64,000 nucleotides of DNA from Rubrivivax sp. SCN 71-131 (GTDB taxonomy: Bacteria > Pseudomonadota > Gammaproteobacteria > Burkholderiales > Burkholderiaceae_C): positions 1 to 64,000 of the forward strand of contig MEFD01000025.1 of assembly GCA_001724995.1 (NCBI GenBank), given 5' to 3'. A program made the position numbers and the translations under genes. Positions within the stretch are counted from its first letter, which is position 1; the number at the start of each line of letters is the position of its first letter. Under the pieces are notes generated by a model, which was not told the origin of the DNA, ran no database searches, and was given only the letters and a program-made list of their open reading frames with translations. Shown piece by piece: positions 39,251 to 47,950 of this stretch.

Positions 39251-40020
39251 GGCTGGCTCCGGCGGTGGAGGAAGGCGCGCACGCGTTCGGGGCCGGTCTC
39301 GGCCAGCACGCGGGGCGCATCGAGCGCGGTCATCGTCTTTTCCACGTGGTCGAGGTAGAGCAGTCGGTCGGCGACCGCGAACACGCTGTCCATCGAATGG
39401 CTGACCATGACAACCGTCGTGCCCAGGTTGCGTCGGAGGTTGAGTATGAGGCCGTCGAGGCGCGCGGCGCTGAAGGGGTCCAGGCCGGAGGAGGGCTCGT
39501 CCAGGTAGAGCAGCTCGGGGTCCAGGGCAAGCGCGCGCGCGATCGCCGCGCGCTTGCGCATGCCGCCGCTCAGCTCCGCGGGCTCGAGCTCGAAGGCGCC
39601 CTCGAGGCCGACGAGCGCCAGCTTCCAGCGCGCCAGGCGCGCGCGCTCCGCCGCCGGCTTGCGCGTGAAGAGGCGCAGCGGCAGCATGATGTTCTCGCCC
39701 ACGGTCATCGAGCTCCACAGCGCGCCGGCCTGGAACATGACGCCGAAGCGCCGTCGCAGTGCGGCGAGCTGCTCGTCGTCGGCCCGGTTCAGGTCCTGCC
39801 CGCCGTAGAGCACCTGCCCCGTGGCGGGTTCCTGCAGCCCGATGAGGTGCCGCAACAGGGTGCTCTTGCCGCAGCCGCTGGCGCCGACGATGGCCAGCAC
39901 CTCGTCGCGGCGGATCTCGAAGTCGAGGTCGCGCTGCACGACCTCGTCGCCGAAGGCCATGGTGAGGCCAACGACGCGCACCAGCGGTTCCGCGGTGCCC
40001 CTCGCTTCGATCGCAGCCAT
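39247..40020 (-). CDS. MlaF-like ABC ATPase
   Basis: 257 aa. Walker A GASGCGKST, Q-loop FGVMFQAGALWSSMTV, signature LSGGMRKRAAIARAL, Walker B LLYLDEPSSGLD and H-loop VSHSMDSV. The FQxGALFxSxTV-like Q-loop is typical of MlaF. Powers lipid movement with the MlaE permease. ATG at 40020 lies 2 bp after the permease stop. Confidence 0.92.
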   Translation of the reverse strand: MAAIEARGTAEPLVRVVGLTMAFGDEVVQRDLDFEIRRDEVLAIVGASGCGKSTLLRHLIGLQEPATGQVLYGGQDLNRADDEQLAALRRRFGVMFQAGALWSSMTVGENIMLPLRLFTRKPAAERARLARWKLALVGLEGAFELEPAELSGGMRKRAAIARALALDPELLYLDEPSSGLDPFSAARLDGLILNLRRNLGTTVVMVSHSMDSVFAVADRLLYLDHVEKTMTALDAPRVLAETGPERVRAFLHRRSQP

Positions 40021-40022
40021 GG

Positions 40023-41156
40023 TCACAGGCCCAGCCGCTGGAAGAAGACCGTGCTCGCCGAGGCGGCGACGACGATCCACAGCAGGCCCTTGACGACCGC
40101 GGTCGTCGTCGCCGCGCCCACCGACTGCGCGTCGCGCCCGGCGTGCAGCCCCTCGCGGCAGCCCGCCAGCGCCACCAGGCCGATGTACATCGTGCCCTTG
40201 AAGAGGCCGATCCACAGATGTGTCCAGGTCAGCACCTGCTCGCTCTTGTGCAGATACTCCAAGGCCGGCACGCCGTAGATGCCGACCACCGGCGGCAGCC
40301 CGGCGAGCACGCCCACCAGCGCCGCGTAGGCGATGAGCAGCGGCGCCATCGTCAGCATCGCCAGCAGGCGCGGCAGCACCAGGTAGTCGATGGGGTCGAT
40401 GCCCAGCGCCCGCAGCGCATCGATCTCCTCGTTGGCGCGCATGCTGCCCAGTTGCGCCGCGAAGGCCGCGCCGACGCGCCCGGCCAGGATGACGCCGGTC
40501 ATCAGCCCGGCGAGCTCGCGCACCATGCCTACCGTCACGACGTCGGCGATGAAGCTCTGCGCGCCGATGCGCTCGAGCTGCGCGCCGCCCATGTAGGCGA
40601 GCATGAGGCCGATCAGGAAGCAGGTCAGCGAGACGATGGGCAGCGACATCGGCCCGACGAGGTCGAGCTGGCGGAAATAGTCCGACGCGCGCATCACCGC
40701 CTTGCCGCGCAGCAGCCGCGACAGCGAGAGCATGACCTCACCCAGGAAGGCCGCGGTCTGCAGCGCGTCCTCCCAGCCGGCGCGCAGGCGGGCGGCGATG
40801 CCGCCTGCGTCGACATGCTCGGGCACCGGCTCGATGGCGCTGCCGGGCGCGGGCAGGGCCAGTTCCAGCGGTCCCCGCAGGGCGTCGGGCAGGGCTGCGA
40901 GGTCGATCAGCGCGCCCGTGCGTCGCAGCGGCGCCAGCAGCGCCCACAGGCGCGGCGCAGCGTCGCGGTCCTGGATCCAGGCGCCGGGCTCGCCACAACG
41001 CACACGCACCGCTTCGCCCGCGACCGGGCCCGGCGCGGGGGCCGGCGCCAGCGGCTGCGACCGGCCGCGCCAATCGCCGCGCAAGTCGAGCCGCCAGCCG
41101 CCGCTCTCGCGCGACCACAGCACGGCCTCGGTGTCGACGGCATCGCGAGCTTTCAC
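40023..41156 (-). CDS. MlaE-type permease with N-terminal extension
   Basis: 377 aa. Residues about 1-130 form a soluble extension resembling a divergent STAS-like domain (LRGDWRG, ALIDLAALPD); residues about 140-377 are the MlaE permease with LVGPMSLPIVSLTCFLIGLM, ELAGLMTGVILAGRVGAAFA and LGSMRANEEIDALRALGIDP. Part of an ABC lipid transporter. First gene of the mlaE-mlaF-mlaD-pqiC unit. E. coli MlaE has no extension; here MlaB-like function may be fused to the permease, which is inference. Confidence 0.88.
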   Translation of the reverse strand: MKARDAVDTEAVLWSRESGGWRLDLRGDWRGRSQPLAPAPAPGPVAGEAVRVRCGEPGAWIQDRDAAPRLWALLAPLRRTGALIDLAALPDALRGPLELALPAPGSAIEPVPEHVDAGGIAARLRAGWEDALQTAAFLGEVMLSLSRLLRGKAVMRASDYFRQLDLVGPMSLPIVSLTCFLIGLMLAYMGGAQLERIGAQSFIADVVTVGMVRELAGLMTGVILAGRVGAAFAAQLGSMRANEEIDALRALGIDPIDYLVLPRLLAMLTMAPLLIAYAALVGVLAGLPPVVGIYGVPALEYLHKSEQVLTWTHLWIGLFKGTMYIGLVALAGCREGLHAGRDAQSVGAATTTAVVKGLLWIVVAASASTVFFQRLGL

Positions 41157-41208
41157 GGCGGCGATGATGCCCCAGGTCCTGCGCAGCGCTCGCAGCCTTC
41201 CCGTTCAC

Positions 41209-41280
41209 AAGCAAATGTGGCTCCGCCACTTTGCCTGACCCCCGCGGGGGGCGGGCTGGGCGCAGCCCGGCCCTGGGGGC
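41209..41280. repeat. Compound palindromic intergenic element
   Basis: Three adjacent hairpins: GCAAATGTGGC/GCCACTTTGC (41211-41234, one bulged T, 3-nt loop), CCCCC/GGGGG (41239-41250), and GGGCTG/CAGCCC (41253-41268, 4-nt loop), ending in GGCCCTGGGGGC. The form resembles the dispersed intergenic palindromes of Burkholderiales genomes; only one copy is visible in this window. It may also end mlaE-opposite transcripts. Confidence 0.6.
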
Positions 41281-41289
41281 GCTCACAGG

Positions 41290-41508
41290 GAACGCCATTG
41301 GCCCGACTCGTTCGGCAACACGGTGAGCTGGATGGGCGAGCAGGTCTGGGTCGGGAGCCGTCCGGCCTCCAGCTACGCCATCACTTCGGCCTCGGGCTTC
41401 AACTACGGACAGCAGACGGCGGTCGTGCCGGAGCCCCCGACGCTGGCGCGTCGGCGCGCCCGCGGCAGGGCTCTCGCCGGATCCGCGGCGCAGGGACAGG
41501 GCTTCTGA
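41290..41508 (+). pseudogene. Possible 3' remnant of a PEP-CTERM-type secreted protein gene
   Basis: One open frame reads WPDSFGNTVSWMGEQVWVG, SYAITSASGFNYGQQT, then AVVPEPPTLA and a run of Arg/Ala/Gly up to a stop at 41508. VPEPPTLA resembles the VPEP motif that begins a PEP-CTERM sorting tail, but the membrane segment that should follow is replaced by RRRARGRALAG. There is no start or upstream body. I read it as a decayed gene end; chance resemblance is possible. The rest of 41157-41580 holds the palindromic element and the dienelactone hydrolase promoter. Confidence 0.35.
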
Positions 41509-41580
41509 CCTGCACCACGCAGCCTGCCGGCACCGATTCCTAGAATCGGCGGCTTCAGCCTCGACGCCGGAGCCGCCACC

Positions 41581-42447
41581 ATGATCGAGCAGGAGATCGA
41601 CAGCCTCGTCCCCGCGCGCGACTTCTCGCGCCGCGGCTTCATGCGCACCTCGGTGGGCAGCGGCTTTGCCGCGGCCGTGCTGCCGGTGATGGCGCAGACC
41701 GCGATCAGGACCCCGGCCGACGGTCTGGTCGTCGGCGAGGTGATGATCCCCGTGGGCGGGTTCCAGATGCCTGCGTACCGCGCCGCGCCGGCCGGCAAGA
41801 CGAAGGCGCCGGTGGTGCTGGTGGCCAGCGAAATCTTCGGCGTGCACGAGTACATCGCCGACGTCGCGCGGCGCCTGGCGCACGCGGGCTACTTTGCCAT
41901 CGCGCCCGAGCTCTTCGTACGCCAGGGCGATGCGCAGAGCTACGGCGAGATCGCCAAGTTGATGAGCGAAGTCATTGCCAGGGTGCCCGATGCGCAGGTG
42001 ATGCAGGACCTCGACGCCTGCGTGGCCTGGGCGCGGGGGCAGGGTGCGGACCCGGCGCGCCTGGGCATCACCGGCTTCTGCTGGGGCGGGCGCATCACCT
42101 GGCTGTACGCCGCGCACAACCCGGCGCTGAAGGCGGGTGTCGCCTGGTACGGGCGCCTGGTCGGCCAGGCCACGGCGCCTGCGCCGAAGAACCCGGTCGA
42201 CCTCGCGGCCGCGATCAAGGCGCCCATCCTCGGGCTCTACGGCGGGGCCGACGCCGGCATCCCGAACGAGACCGTCGAGCAGATGAGGAAGGCGCTGCAG
42301 CAGGCCGGCCACAAGGCCAGCGAGATCATCGTCTACCCCGACATGCCGCACGCCTTTCACGCCGACTACCGCCCGAGCTACCGCAAGGCCGCGGCCGAGG
42401 ACGGCTGGAAGCGCCTGCTGGCCTGGTTCGAGCGCCATCTCGCCTGA
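41581..42447 (+). CDS. Dienelactone hydrolase family protein, Tat-exported
   Basis: 288 aa alpha/beta hydrolase. Twin-arginine motif SRRGFMRTS at about 16-24 plus hydrophobic core, so probably exported folded. Catalytic triad: Cys167 in GFCWGG, Asp224 in GGADAGIP and His257 in HAFHADY, all intact. E in ASEIFGVHEYI matches the family. Real substrate is likely another small ester or lactone, since no chlorocatechol genes are near. Close to the PEP-CTERM-like remnant upstream, no operon partner seen. Confidence 0.9.
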   Translation: MIEQEIDSLVPARDFSRRGFMRTSVGSGFAAAVLPVMAQTAIRTPADGLVVGEVMIPVGGFQMPAYRAAPAGKTKAPVVLVASEIFGVHEYIADVARRLAHAGYFAIAPELFVRQGDAQSYGEIAKLMSEVIARVPDAQVMQDLDACVAWARGQGADPARLGITGFCWGGRITWLYAAHNPALKAGVAWYGRLVGQATAPAPKNPVDLAAAIKAPILGLYGGADAGIPNETVEQMRKALQQAGHKASEIIVYPDMPHAFHADYRPSYRKAAAEDGWKRLLAWFERHLA

Positions 42448-42583
42448 ACCGGGCGCGCGCGTGCCCGCTTGACAGCCCTGCTAGGCTGGAGAGGTCGGGG
42501 TCCGCGGTGGCCCCTCTCGGATCGCATCGGGCAGCACGCCGCACCCGCCGCCGCGGCGGCGGGGGGCAGCGCCCGTCTTCGCC

Positions 42584-43366
42584 ATGACCTTGTTCTTCAT
42601 CATCGTCGCGACGCTGTCGGGGGGCTTGCTGTCGGTGCTCGTCGCCGCGGCCATCAGCGTGGGGGTGCTGACGCGACTGGTGCGCAGCCTCGTCAGCCTG
42701 TCCACCGGCATCCTGCTGGGCACCGCGCTGCTGCAGGTCCTGCCCGAGGCCTTCGAGGGCCACGCGCCGCCGCAGGCGCTCTTTGCCACGCTGCTGGGCG
42801 GCCTGCTCGCCTTCTTCCTGCTGGAGAAGGCCGAGCTCTACCGCCACGGCCACCACCACGAGGGCGACCACCCGCACCACAGCCATCACCAAGGTTTCGA
42901 CGCCGAGCAGGCCGGCCGCGGTGGCCTGGCGGTGCTGCTGGGCGACAGCATCCACAACTTCTGCGACGGCGTCATCATCGCCGCGGCCTTCCTCGTCGAC
43001 GCGCACCTGGGCGTGGCCACGGCGACCGCCGTCGTCGCGCACGAGATCCCGCAGGAGGTTGGCGACTACATCGTGCTGCTCAACGCCGGCCTGTCGCGGG
43101 CGCGCGCGCTGGCCTACAACGCGCTGTCGGGCCTGGCCGCGGTGGCCGGAGGCGTGCTCGGCTACTTCGTCGTCGGCGAGTGGCAGGCGGCCTTCCCCTA
43201 CCTGCTGGTGGTGGCGGGCAGCAGCTTCGTCTACGTCGCCGTGGCCGATCTCATGCCGCAGCTGCAGCGCCGCCTGCCCTGGCGCGAGACGGCAAGCCAG
43301 ATCGGCTGGATCGGTGCCGGCCTGGGTACGGTCATGGTGCTCACCGTCCTGCGCCACGCGCATTGA
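42584..43366 (+). CDS. ZIP family metal transporter
   Basis: 260 aa, about eight membrane segments. Histidine-rich cytoplasmic loop HHHEGDHPHHSHH after segment 3 and HNFCDGV/HEIPQEVGDY, the metal-binding motifs of ZIP segments 4 and 5, are present. Imports Zn2+ or other divalent metal. Region 42448-42583 upstream is non-coding. No metalloregulator gene is visible nearby. Confidence 0.9.
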   Translation: MTLFFIIVATLSGGLLSVLVAAAISVGVLTRLVRSLVSLSTGILLGTALLQVLPEAFEGHAPPQALFATLLGGLLAFFLLEKAELYRHGHHHEGDHPHHSHHQGFDAEQAGRGGLAVLLGDSIHNFCDGVIIAAAFLVDAHLGVATATAVVAHEIPQEVGDYIVLLNAGLSRARALAYNALSGLAAVAGGVLGYFVVGEWQAAFPYLLVVAGSSFVYVAVADLMPQLQRRLPWRETASQIGWIGAGLGTVMVLTVLRHAH

Positions 43367-43422
43367 GCGTCCGTGGCGCAGCGCGCGCCGCGGCTCAGCG
43401 CGCGGCCGTCAACGCAGCGTCG

Positions 43423-43857
43423 TCAGCGCACCACCAGCACGGGCAGCTTACCGTGCGTCAGCACCTTCTGCGTCTCGCTGCCCAGCAGCAGGGCGGAGAC
43501 GCCACGGCGGCCGTGCGAGGCCATGACGACGAGGTCGCAACCCAGCTTGTCGGCGTGTTCGAGAATCGCCTCCCAGGGGTGCAAGGCCTCGAGCGTGTGG
43601 CCCTCCGCCGGCACGCCCGCGGCCGCCGCCGCGTCGAGCACCGTCTTCACGTTGGCCGAGGCGATGCGTTCCTGGGCGTCGAAGAACTCCTGCGGCGGCA
43701 CCGGCTGCATCTCGGAGATCGCGCTGTAGGGAAAGGGCTCCTTGACGGCAATCACCGCCAGGCTGGCGCCGCAGAGCTTGCCCATCGCGATGGCCGTCTG
43801 CACCGCCTTGGCGGTGATCTCCGAGCCGTCGGTGGGGACGAGGATGTGCTTGTACAT
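43423..43857 (-). CDS. Universal stress protein UspA family, single domain
   Basis: 144 aa. N-terminus MYKHILVPTDGSEITAKAVQ and ATP-binding loop ASHGRRGVSALLLGSETQKV (G-x2-G-x9-G-[ST]) intact. AAAGGAG precedes the ATG. Stress-inducible nucleotide-binding protein; cellular role not defined. Convergent with the ZIP transporter. Confidence 0.92.
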   Translation of the reverse strand: MYKHILVPTDGSEITAKAVQTAIAMGKLCGASLAVIAVKEPFPYSAISEMQPVPPQEFFDAQERIASANVKTVLDAAAAAGVPAEGHTLEALHPWEAILEHADKLGCDLVVMASHGRRGVSALLLGSETQKVLTHGKLPVLVVR

Positions 43858-43971
43858 GCCGACTCCTTTCGCGGGTGACGCGCATCGTCCGTTTGCACGG
43901 TCAGTCTACGGCGATCGCGGTCTGATGTGCGCCCTGGTGCGCGCGCCTCGGCCTTGCGGGCCGCGTCGGCT

Positions 43972-45186
43972 TCAGCCCTCGAAACGGCCGAAGACCAGCG
44001 AGGCGTTGGTGCCGCCGAAGCCGAAGCTGTTGGACATCACCGTGCGCAGCGGCGCGTCCTGCCGCTGCCGCAGCACCGGCATGCCCTCGGCTGCCGGATC
44101 GAGCCTGTCGATGTTGGCCGAAGCCGCGGCGAAGCCGTGCTGCAGCATGAGCAGGGCGTAGATCGCCTCCTGCGCGCCGGCGGCGCCCAGCGAGTGACCT
44201 GAGAGCGACTTCGTGGAGCTGATCGCCGGCAGCCGGCTGCCGAACACCTCGCGCACGGCGTTGAGCTCGGCGACGTCTCCCACCGGCGTCGAGGTGCCGT
44301 GGGCATTGATGTACTCGACCGGTTGCCTCACCGTGGCGATGGCCTGCTGCATGCAGCGCACCGCGCCCTCGCCCGAGGGCGCCACCATGTCGTGGCCGTC
44401 GGAGGTGGCGCCGTAGCCGACGAGTTCGGCCAGGATGGTCGCGCCGCGTGCCTGCGCGTGCTCGAGTGCCTCCAGCACCAGCATGCCGCCGCCGCCGGCG
44501 ATGACGAAGCCGTCGCGGTCGACATCGAAGGCGCGCGAGGCCGCCTCGGGCCGGTCGTTGAAGCTGCTCGACATCGCGTTCATGGCGTCGAAGAGCATCG
44601 AGAGCTCCCAGCTCTCCTCCTCGCCCCCGCCGGCAAAGACGACGTCCTGCTGCCCCCAGGCGATGAGCTGCGCGGCGTGACCGATGCAGTGCGCGCTGGT
44701 CGCGCAGGCCGAGCTGATCGAGTAGTTGACGCCCTTGATCGCGCAACTGGTGGCCAGGCAGGCGGAGACCGTGCTGCCCATGGTGCGCGTGACCATGAAC
44801 GGCCCGACGCGCTTGATGCCCTTGGCGCGCAGCGTGTCGGCGGCCCAAACCTGGTTGAAGCTGGAGGCGCCGCCGCTGCCGGCGACGAGCCCGGTGCGCG
44901 GGTGGGAGACCTGCGCCGGCTCGAGGCCGGAGCTGGCGATCGCCTGCTGCATCGAGACGAAGGCGTAGCCCGCGGCGTCGCCCATGAAGCGCATCGTGCG
45001 CCGGTCGATCGCCGACTCGAGCTCCAGCGTCGGGCGGCCGCTGACGCGGCAGCGCAGGCCGCGCTCGGCGTAGACCGGATTGAAGCGAATGCCCGAACGC
45101 CCCTCGCGCAGGCTGGCCAACACCTCGTCGACGTTGTTGCCCAGGCTCGAGACGATGCCCTGGCCGGTGACGACGACCCGTCGCAT
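43972..45186 (-). CDS. fabB: Beta-ketoacyl-ACP synthase I
   Basis: 404 aa thiolase-fold enzyme. Nucleophile Cys161 in [12 protein letters not shown], catalytic His in [11 protein letters not shown] and in [12 protein letters not shown], and C-terminal [12 protein letters not shown]. Elongates acyl-ACP and is needed for unsaturated fatty acid synthesis. ATG at 45186 shares one base with the fabA stop (TGATG), so fabA-fabB are coupled. FabB rather than FabF is supported by the pairing with fabA. Confidence 0.95.
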   Translation of the reverse strand: MRRVVVTGQGIVSSLGNNVDEVLASLREGRSGIRFNPVYAERGLRCRVSGRPTLELESAIDRRTMRFMGDAAGYAFVSMQQAIASSGLEPAQVSHPRTGLVAGSGGASSFNQVWAADTLRAKGIKRVGPFMVTRTMGSTVSACLATSCAIKGVNYSISSACATSAHCIGHAAQLIAWGQQDVVFAGGGEEESWELSMLFDAMNAMSSSFNDRPEAASRAFDVDRDGFVIAGGGGMLVLEALEHAQARGATILAELVGYGATSDGHDMVAPSGEGAVRCMQQAIATVRQPVEYINAHGTSTPVGDVAELNAVREVFGSRLPAISSTKSLSGHSLGAAGAQEAIYALLMLQHGFAAASANIDRLDPAAEGMPVLRQRQDAPLRTVMSNSFGFGGTNASLVFGRFEG

Positions 45187-45737
45187 CAGAATTCCTCGGT
45201 CGAAGTGAAGAGGCCGACCTTGAGGTCGGTCGCGGTGTAGATCTCGCGGCCGTCGGCGAACACGTGGCCGTCGGCGATGCCCATCACCAGCTTGCGTTCG
45301 ATGACGCGCTTGAGTTCGAGCCGGTAGCGCACCTTGCCCACCGTGGGCAGCACCTGGCCGAAGAACTTGATCTCGCCGGCGCCCAGCGCGCGTCCGCGCC
45401 CGGGGTTGCCGCGCCAGCCGAGCCAGAAGCCCACCAGCTGCCACAGCGCGTCCAGCCCCAGGCAGCCCGGCATCACCGGGTCGGACTCGAAGTGGCAGTC
45501 GAAGAACCAGAGCTCGGGGTGGATGTCGAGCTCGGCCTCGATGCAGCCCTTGCCGTGCGCGCCGCCGTGATCGTCGATACGCACGATGCGGTCGAACATC
45601 AGCATGTTCGGCAGCGGCAGGCGCGCGTTGCCCGGGCCGAAGAGCTCGCCGTGGCCGCAGGCCAGCAGATCCTCGCGGCTGTAGGCGTGGCGGCCGAGCT
45701 CGCGCTGGCTTGAGGGCTGCGGCGGCGGGGTCGTCAT
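45186..45737 (-). CDS. fabA: 3-hydroxydecanoyl-ACP dehydratase/isomerase
   Basis: 183 aa hotdog-fold enzyme. Active-site His82 ([11 protein letters not shown]) and Asp96 ([10 protein letters not shown]) are both present; the motif NMLMFDRI and [11 protein letters not shown] fit FabA. Dehydrates and isomerises C10 intermediates to start unsaturated fatty acids. Upstream of and overlapping fabB by one base. The N-terminus is some ten residues longer than E. coli FabA if started at ATG 45737. Confidence 0.95.
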   Translation of the reverse strand: MTTPPPQPSSQRELGRHAYSREDLLACGHGELFGPGNARLPLPNMLMFDRIVRIDDHGGAHGKGCIEAELDIHPELWFFDCHFESDPVMPGCLGLDALWQLVGFWLGWRGNPGRGRALGAGEIKFFGQVLPTVGKVRYRLELKRVIERKLVMGIADGHVFADGREIYTATDLKVGLFTSTEEF

Positions 45738-45831
45738 GGGCAGAGGGGCTGCTGAAGGGATGAGAAGGCGCGGCGTGGCCGCCCGGCGGTTGCGACATTC
45801 TGCCAGCACCTTCCGGCGGCGACCCCGCCGG

Positions 45832-46728
45832 TCATCCCGCACGGGGGTCGCGGCCGCGCGTGTCCCCCGGCTCCGGCGCGCGCGCCCGCACGCGGGTGCT
45901 CATGAGGCCGGCGGCGATGATCAGCACGACGCCGACCACCGCCAGGCCCGTGATGCCTTCGTCGAAGAGCAGCACGCCGTAGACGAACGCGAACAGGATG
46001 CCCAGGTACTGCAGCACGGCATTGGAGAGCGGGCGGCCGACGGTGTAGGCGCGCGTGAGCAGCATCTGCGCCATCGCCGCCAGCACGCCGATGGCCAGCA
46101 GCAGCAGCACGCCGCGCACGCTGTGCCGGCCCAGACCCTGCCCGAGCGCGAGCAGGCCCCCCAGCACCATGCTGCCGACGTTGAAGTAGAAGACGGTCCG
46201 CTCCTCGGGTTCGCCGACGCGCCCGAGCGCGGTGAGCTGCAGGTAGGCCAGCGCCGCCAGCACGCCCGAGAGCACACCGGCCAGCGCCGGCCAGACCTGG
46301 CTGGCGTCCATCGACGGCCGCAGCACCAGCGCCACGCCGGCGAAGCCCAGCAGCACCGCGGCCACCAGCAGGCCCTCGACGCGGTGCGCACCGAACATGA
46401 TCGCGCCGCCGATGAGGAACAGCGCCATCCACACCGAGGACATGTAGTTCAGCGTCGTCGCCGTGGCCAGCGGCAGGCCGCCGAGGGCGTAGAACCACAG
46501 CGCCATGGCCGCGACGCCTGCAGCGCTGCGCCCGACGTGCATGCCGGGAACGGCGGTGCGCAGCGAGCCGCCGCGCGCGCGGTAGACGATGCCGATGGCC
46601 AGTGCGCCCACGAGGCCCCGGTAGAAGACGATCTCGCCTGCGCCGTAGCTCGCCGAGGCAAGCTTCACGCACACGCTCATGGTCGCGAACAGCAGCGACG
46701 ACAGCACCATCATCCAGGCCGCGTTCAT
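45832..46728 (-). CDS. EamA/DMT family transporter
   Basis: 298 aa with about ten membrane segments in two EamA repeats (about 1-135 and 145-285). Starts [20 protein letters not shown]. Drug/metabolite exporter superfamily; substrate unknown. Divergent from the CaiB-type gene with 61 bp between starts. C-terminal tail is Arg/Gly-rich. Confidence 0.85.
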   Translation of the reverse strand: MNAAWMMVLSSLLFATMSVCVKLASASYGAGEIVFYRGLVGALAIGIVYRARGGSLRTAVPGMHVGRSAAGVAAMALWFYALGGLPLATATTLNYMSSVWMALFLIGGAIMFGAHRVEGLLVAAVLLGFAGVALVLRPSMDASQVWPALAGVLSGVLAALAYLQLTALGRVGEPEERTVFYFNVGSMVLGGLLALGQGLGRHSVRGVLLLLAIGVLAAMAQMLLTRAYTVGRPLSNAVLQYLGILFAFVYGVLLFDEGITGLAVVGVVLIIAAGLMSTRVRARAPEPGDTRGRDPRAG

Positions 46729-46789
46729 CGCCGGCGATTCTCGCCTGCGGCAAACTCGGGCGCTTGCCAACCGCCGGAATGCGCACGCG

Positions 46790-47950
46790 ATGGGACCCCT
46801 GCACGGAATGAAGGTGATCGAGATGGCCGGCATCGGGCCGGTGCCGATGGCGGCGACGCTGCTCGCCGACCTGGGCGCCGACGTGGTGCGCGTCGACCGC
46901 ACCGAGGCCAGCGGCCTCGGACTGCCGTTCCCGCGCCGCCACGACGTGCACGGCCGCAGCCGTCGCTCGCTGGCGCTGGACTTGAAGGTGCCGGCCGCGC
47001 GCGAGGCCGTGCTGCGCCTGGTCGACGGGGCCGACGTGTTGCTCGAGGGCCTGCGTCCGGGCGTGACGGAGAAGCTCGGCCTGGGCCCCGCGGACTGCCA
47101 GGCGCGCAACCCGCGCCTGGTCTACGGCCGCATGACCGGCTTCGGCCAGAGCGGGCCGCTGGCGGCCGCGGCGGGGCACGACATCAACTACATCGCGCTC
47201 ACCGGCGCGCTGCACGCCATCGGGCCCAAGGGCGAGCGCCCGGTGCCGCCGCTGAACCTGGTGGGCGACTACGGCGGCGGTGCGCTGTACCTGGTGCTCG
47301 GCGTCATGGCCGCCCTGTTCGAGCGCCAGCACTCGGGGCGCGGCCAGGTCGTGGACGCGGCGATGGTCGACGGCGCGACCTCGCTGGCCGGCTTCTTCTA
47401 CGGCCTGCACGCCGCGGGGATGTGGGATGCCCCGCGCGGCGAGAACCTGCTCGACGGCGGCGCCCCGTTCTACGATACTTACGAGACTGCCGACGGCCGC
47501 TGGGTCGCGCTGGCGCCGATCGAGCCCAAGTTCTTCGCCGAGTTCGTGCGTCGCACCGGGCTCGACGCGCGCTTCCTGCAGCACCAGTACGACCGCGACG
47601 CGTGGCCGGCGATGCGCGAGGCCATCGGCACCCTCATGAAGAGCCGGACGCGCGCCGCGTGGTGCGAACTGCTCGAAGGCAGCGATGCCTGTTTCGCGCC
47701 GGTGCTCGACTTCGACGAGGCGCCGCAGCATCCGCACGCACGCGCGCGGTCGGCCTTCGTCGAGGTCGAGGGCGGCGTGCAGCCCGCGCCCGCTCCGCGT
47801 TTCGATCGCAGCGGCAGCACTGCGCCGCGACCGGCGCCGCGCATCGGCGAACACACCCGCGGCGTGCTCGCCGAGGCCGGGTTCGCCGACGACGCCATCG
47901 AGGCCCTGCTCGCCAGCGGCGCTGCGCGCGAGGCCGTGGAGTCGCCATGA
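46790..47950 (+). CDS. CaiB/BaiF family CoA-transferase (alpha-methylacyl-CoA racemase-like)
   Basis: 386 aa. Family III CoA-transferase/racemase fold: [20 protein letters not shown] at the N-terminus, [50 protein letters not shown] and [11 protein letters not shown] with the catalytic-type Asp. The [16 protein letters not shown] segment is as in AMACR. Acts on branched acyl-CoA epimers or transfers CoA; exact substrate uncertain. Stop overlaps the Nudix-MBL gene as ATGA. Confidence 0.88.
   Translation: MGPLHGMKVIEMAGIGPVPMAATLLADLGADVVRVDRTEASGLGLPFPRRHDVHGRSRRSLALDLKVPAAREAVLRLVDGADVLLEGLRPGVTEKLGLGPADCQARNPRLVYGRMTGFGQSGPLAAAAGHDINYIALTGALHAIGPKGERPVPPLNLVGDYGGGALYLVLGVMAALFERQHSGRGQVVDAAMVDGATSLAGFFYGLHAAGMWDAPRGENLLDGGAPFYDTYETADGRWVALAPIEPKFFAEFVRRTGLDARFLQHQYDRDAWPAMREAIGTLMKSRTRAAWCELLEGSDACFAPVLDFDEAPQHPHARARSAFVEVEGGVQPAPAPRFDRSGSTAPRPAPRIGEHTRGVLAEAGFADDAIEALLASGAAREAVESP

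Noticed and set aside
45738..47946. Very long open frame running ahead of the Nudix-MBL fusion
   Set aside because: It is a GC-rich shadow on the opposite strand of fabA/EamA and in another frame of the CaiB gene; homology begins only at the ATG 47947.
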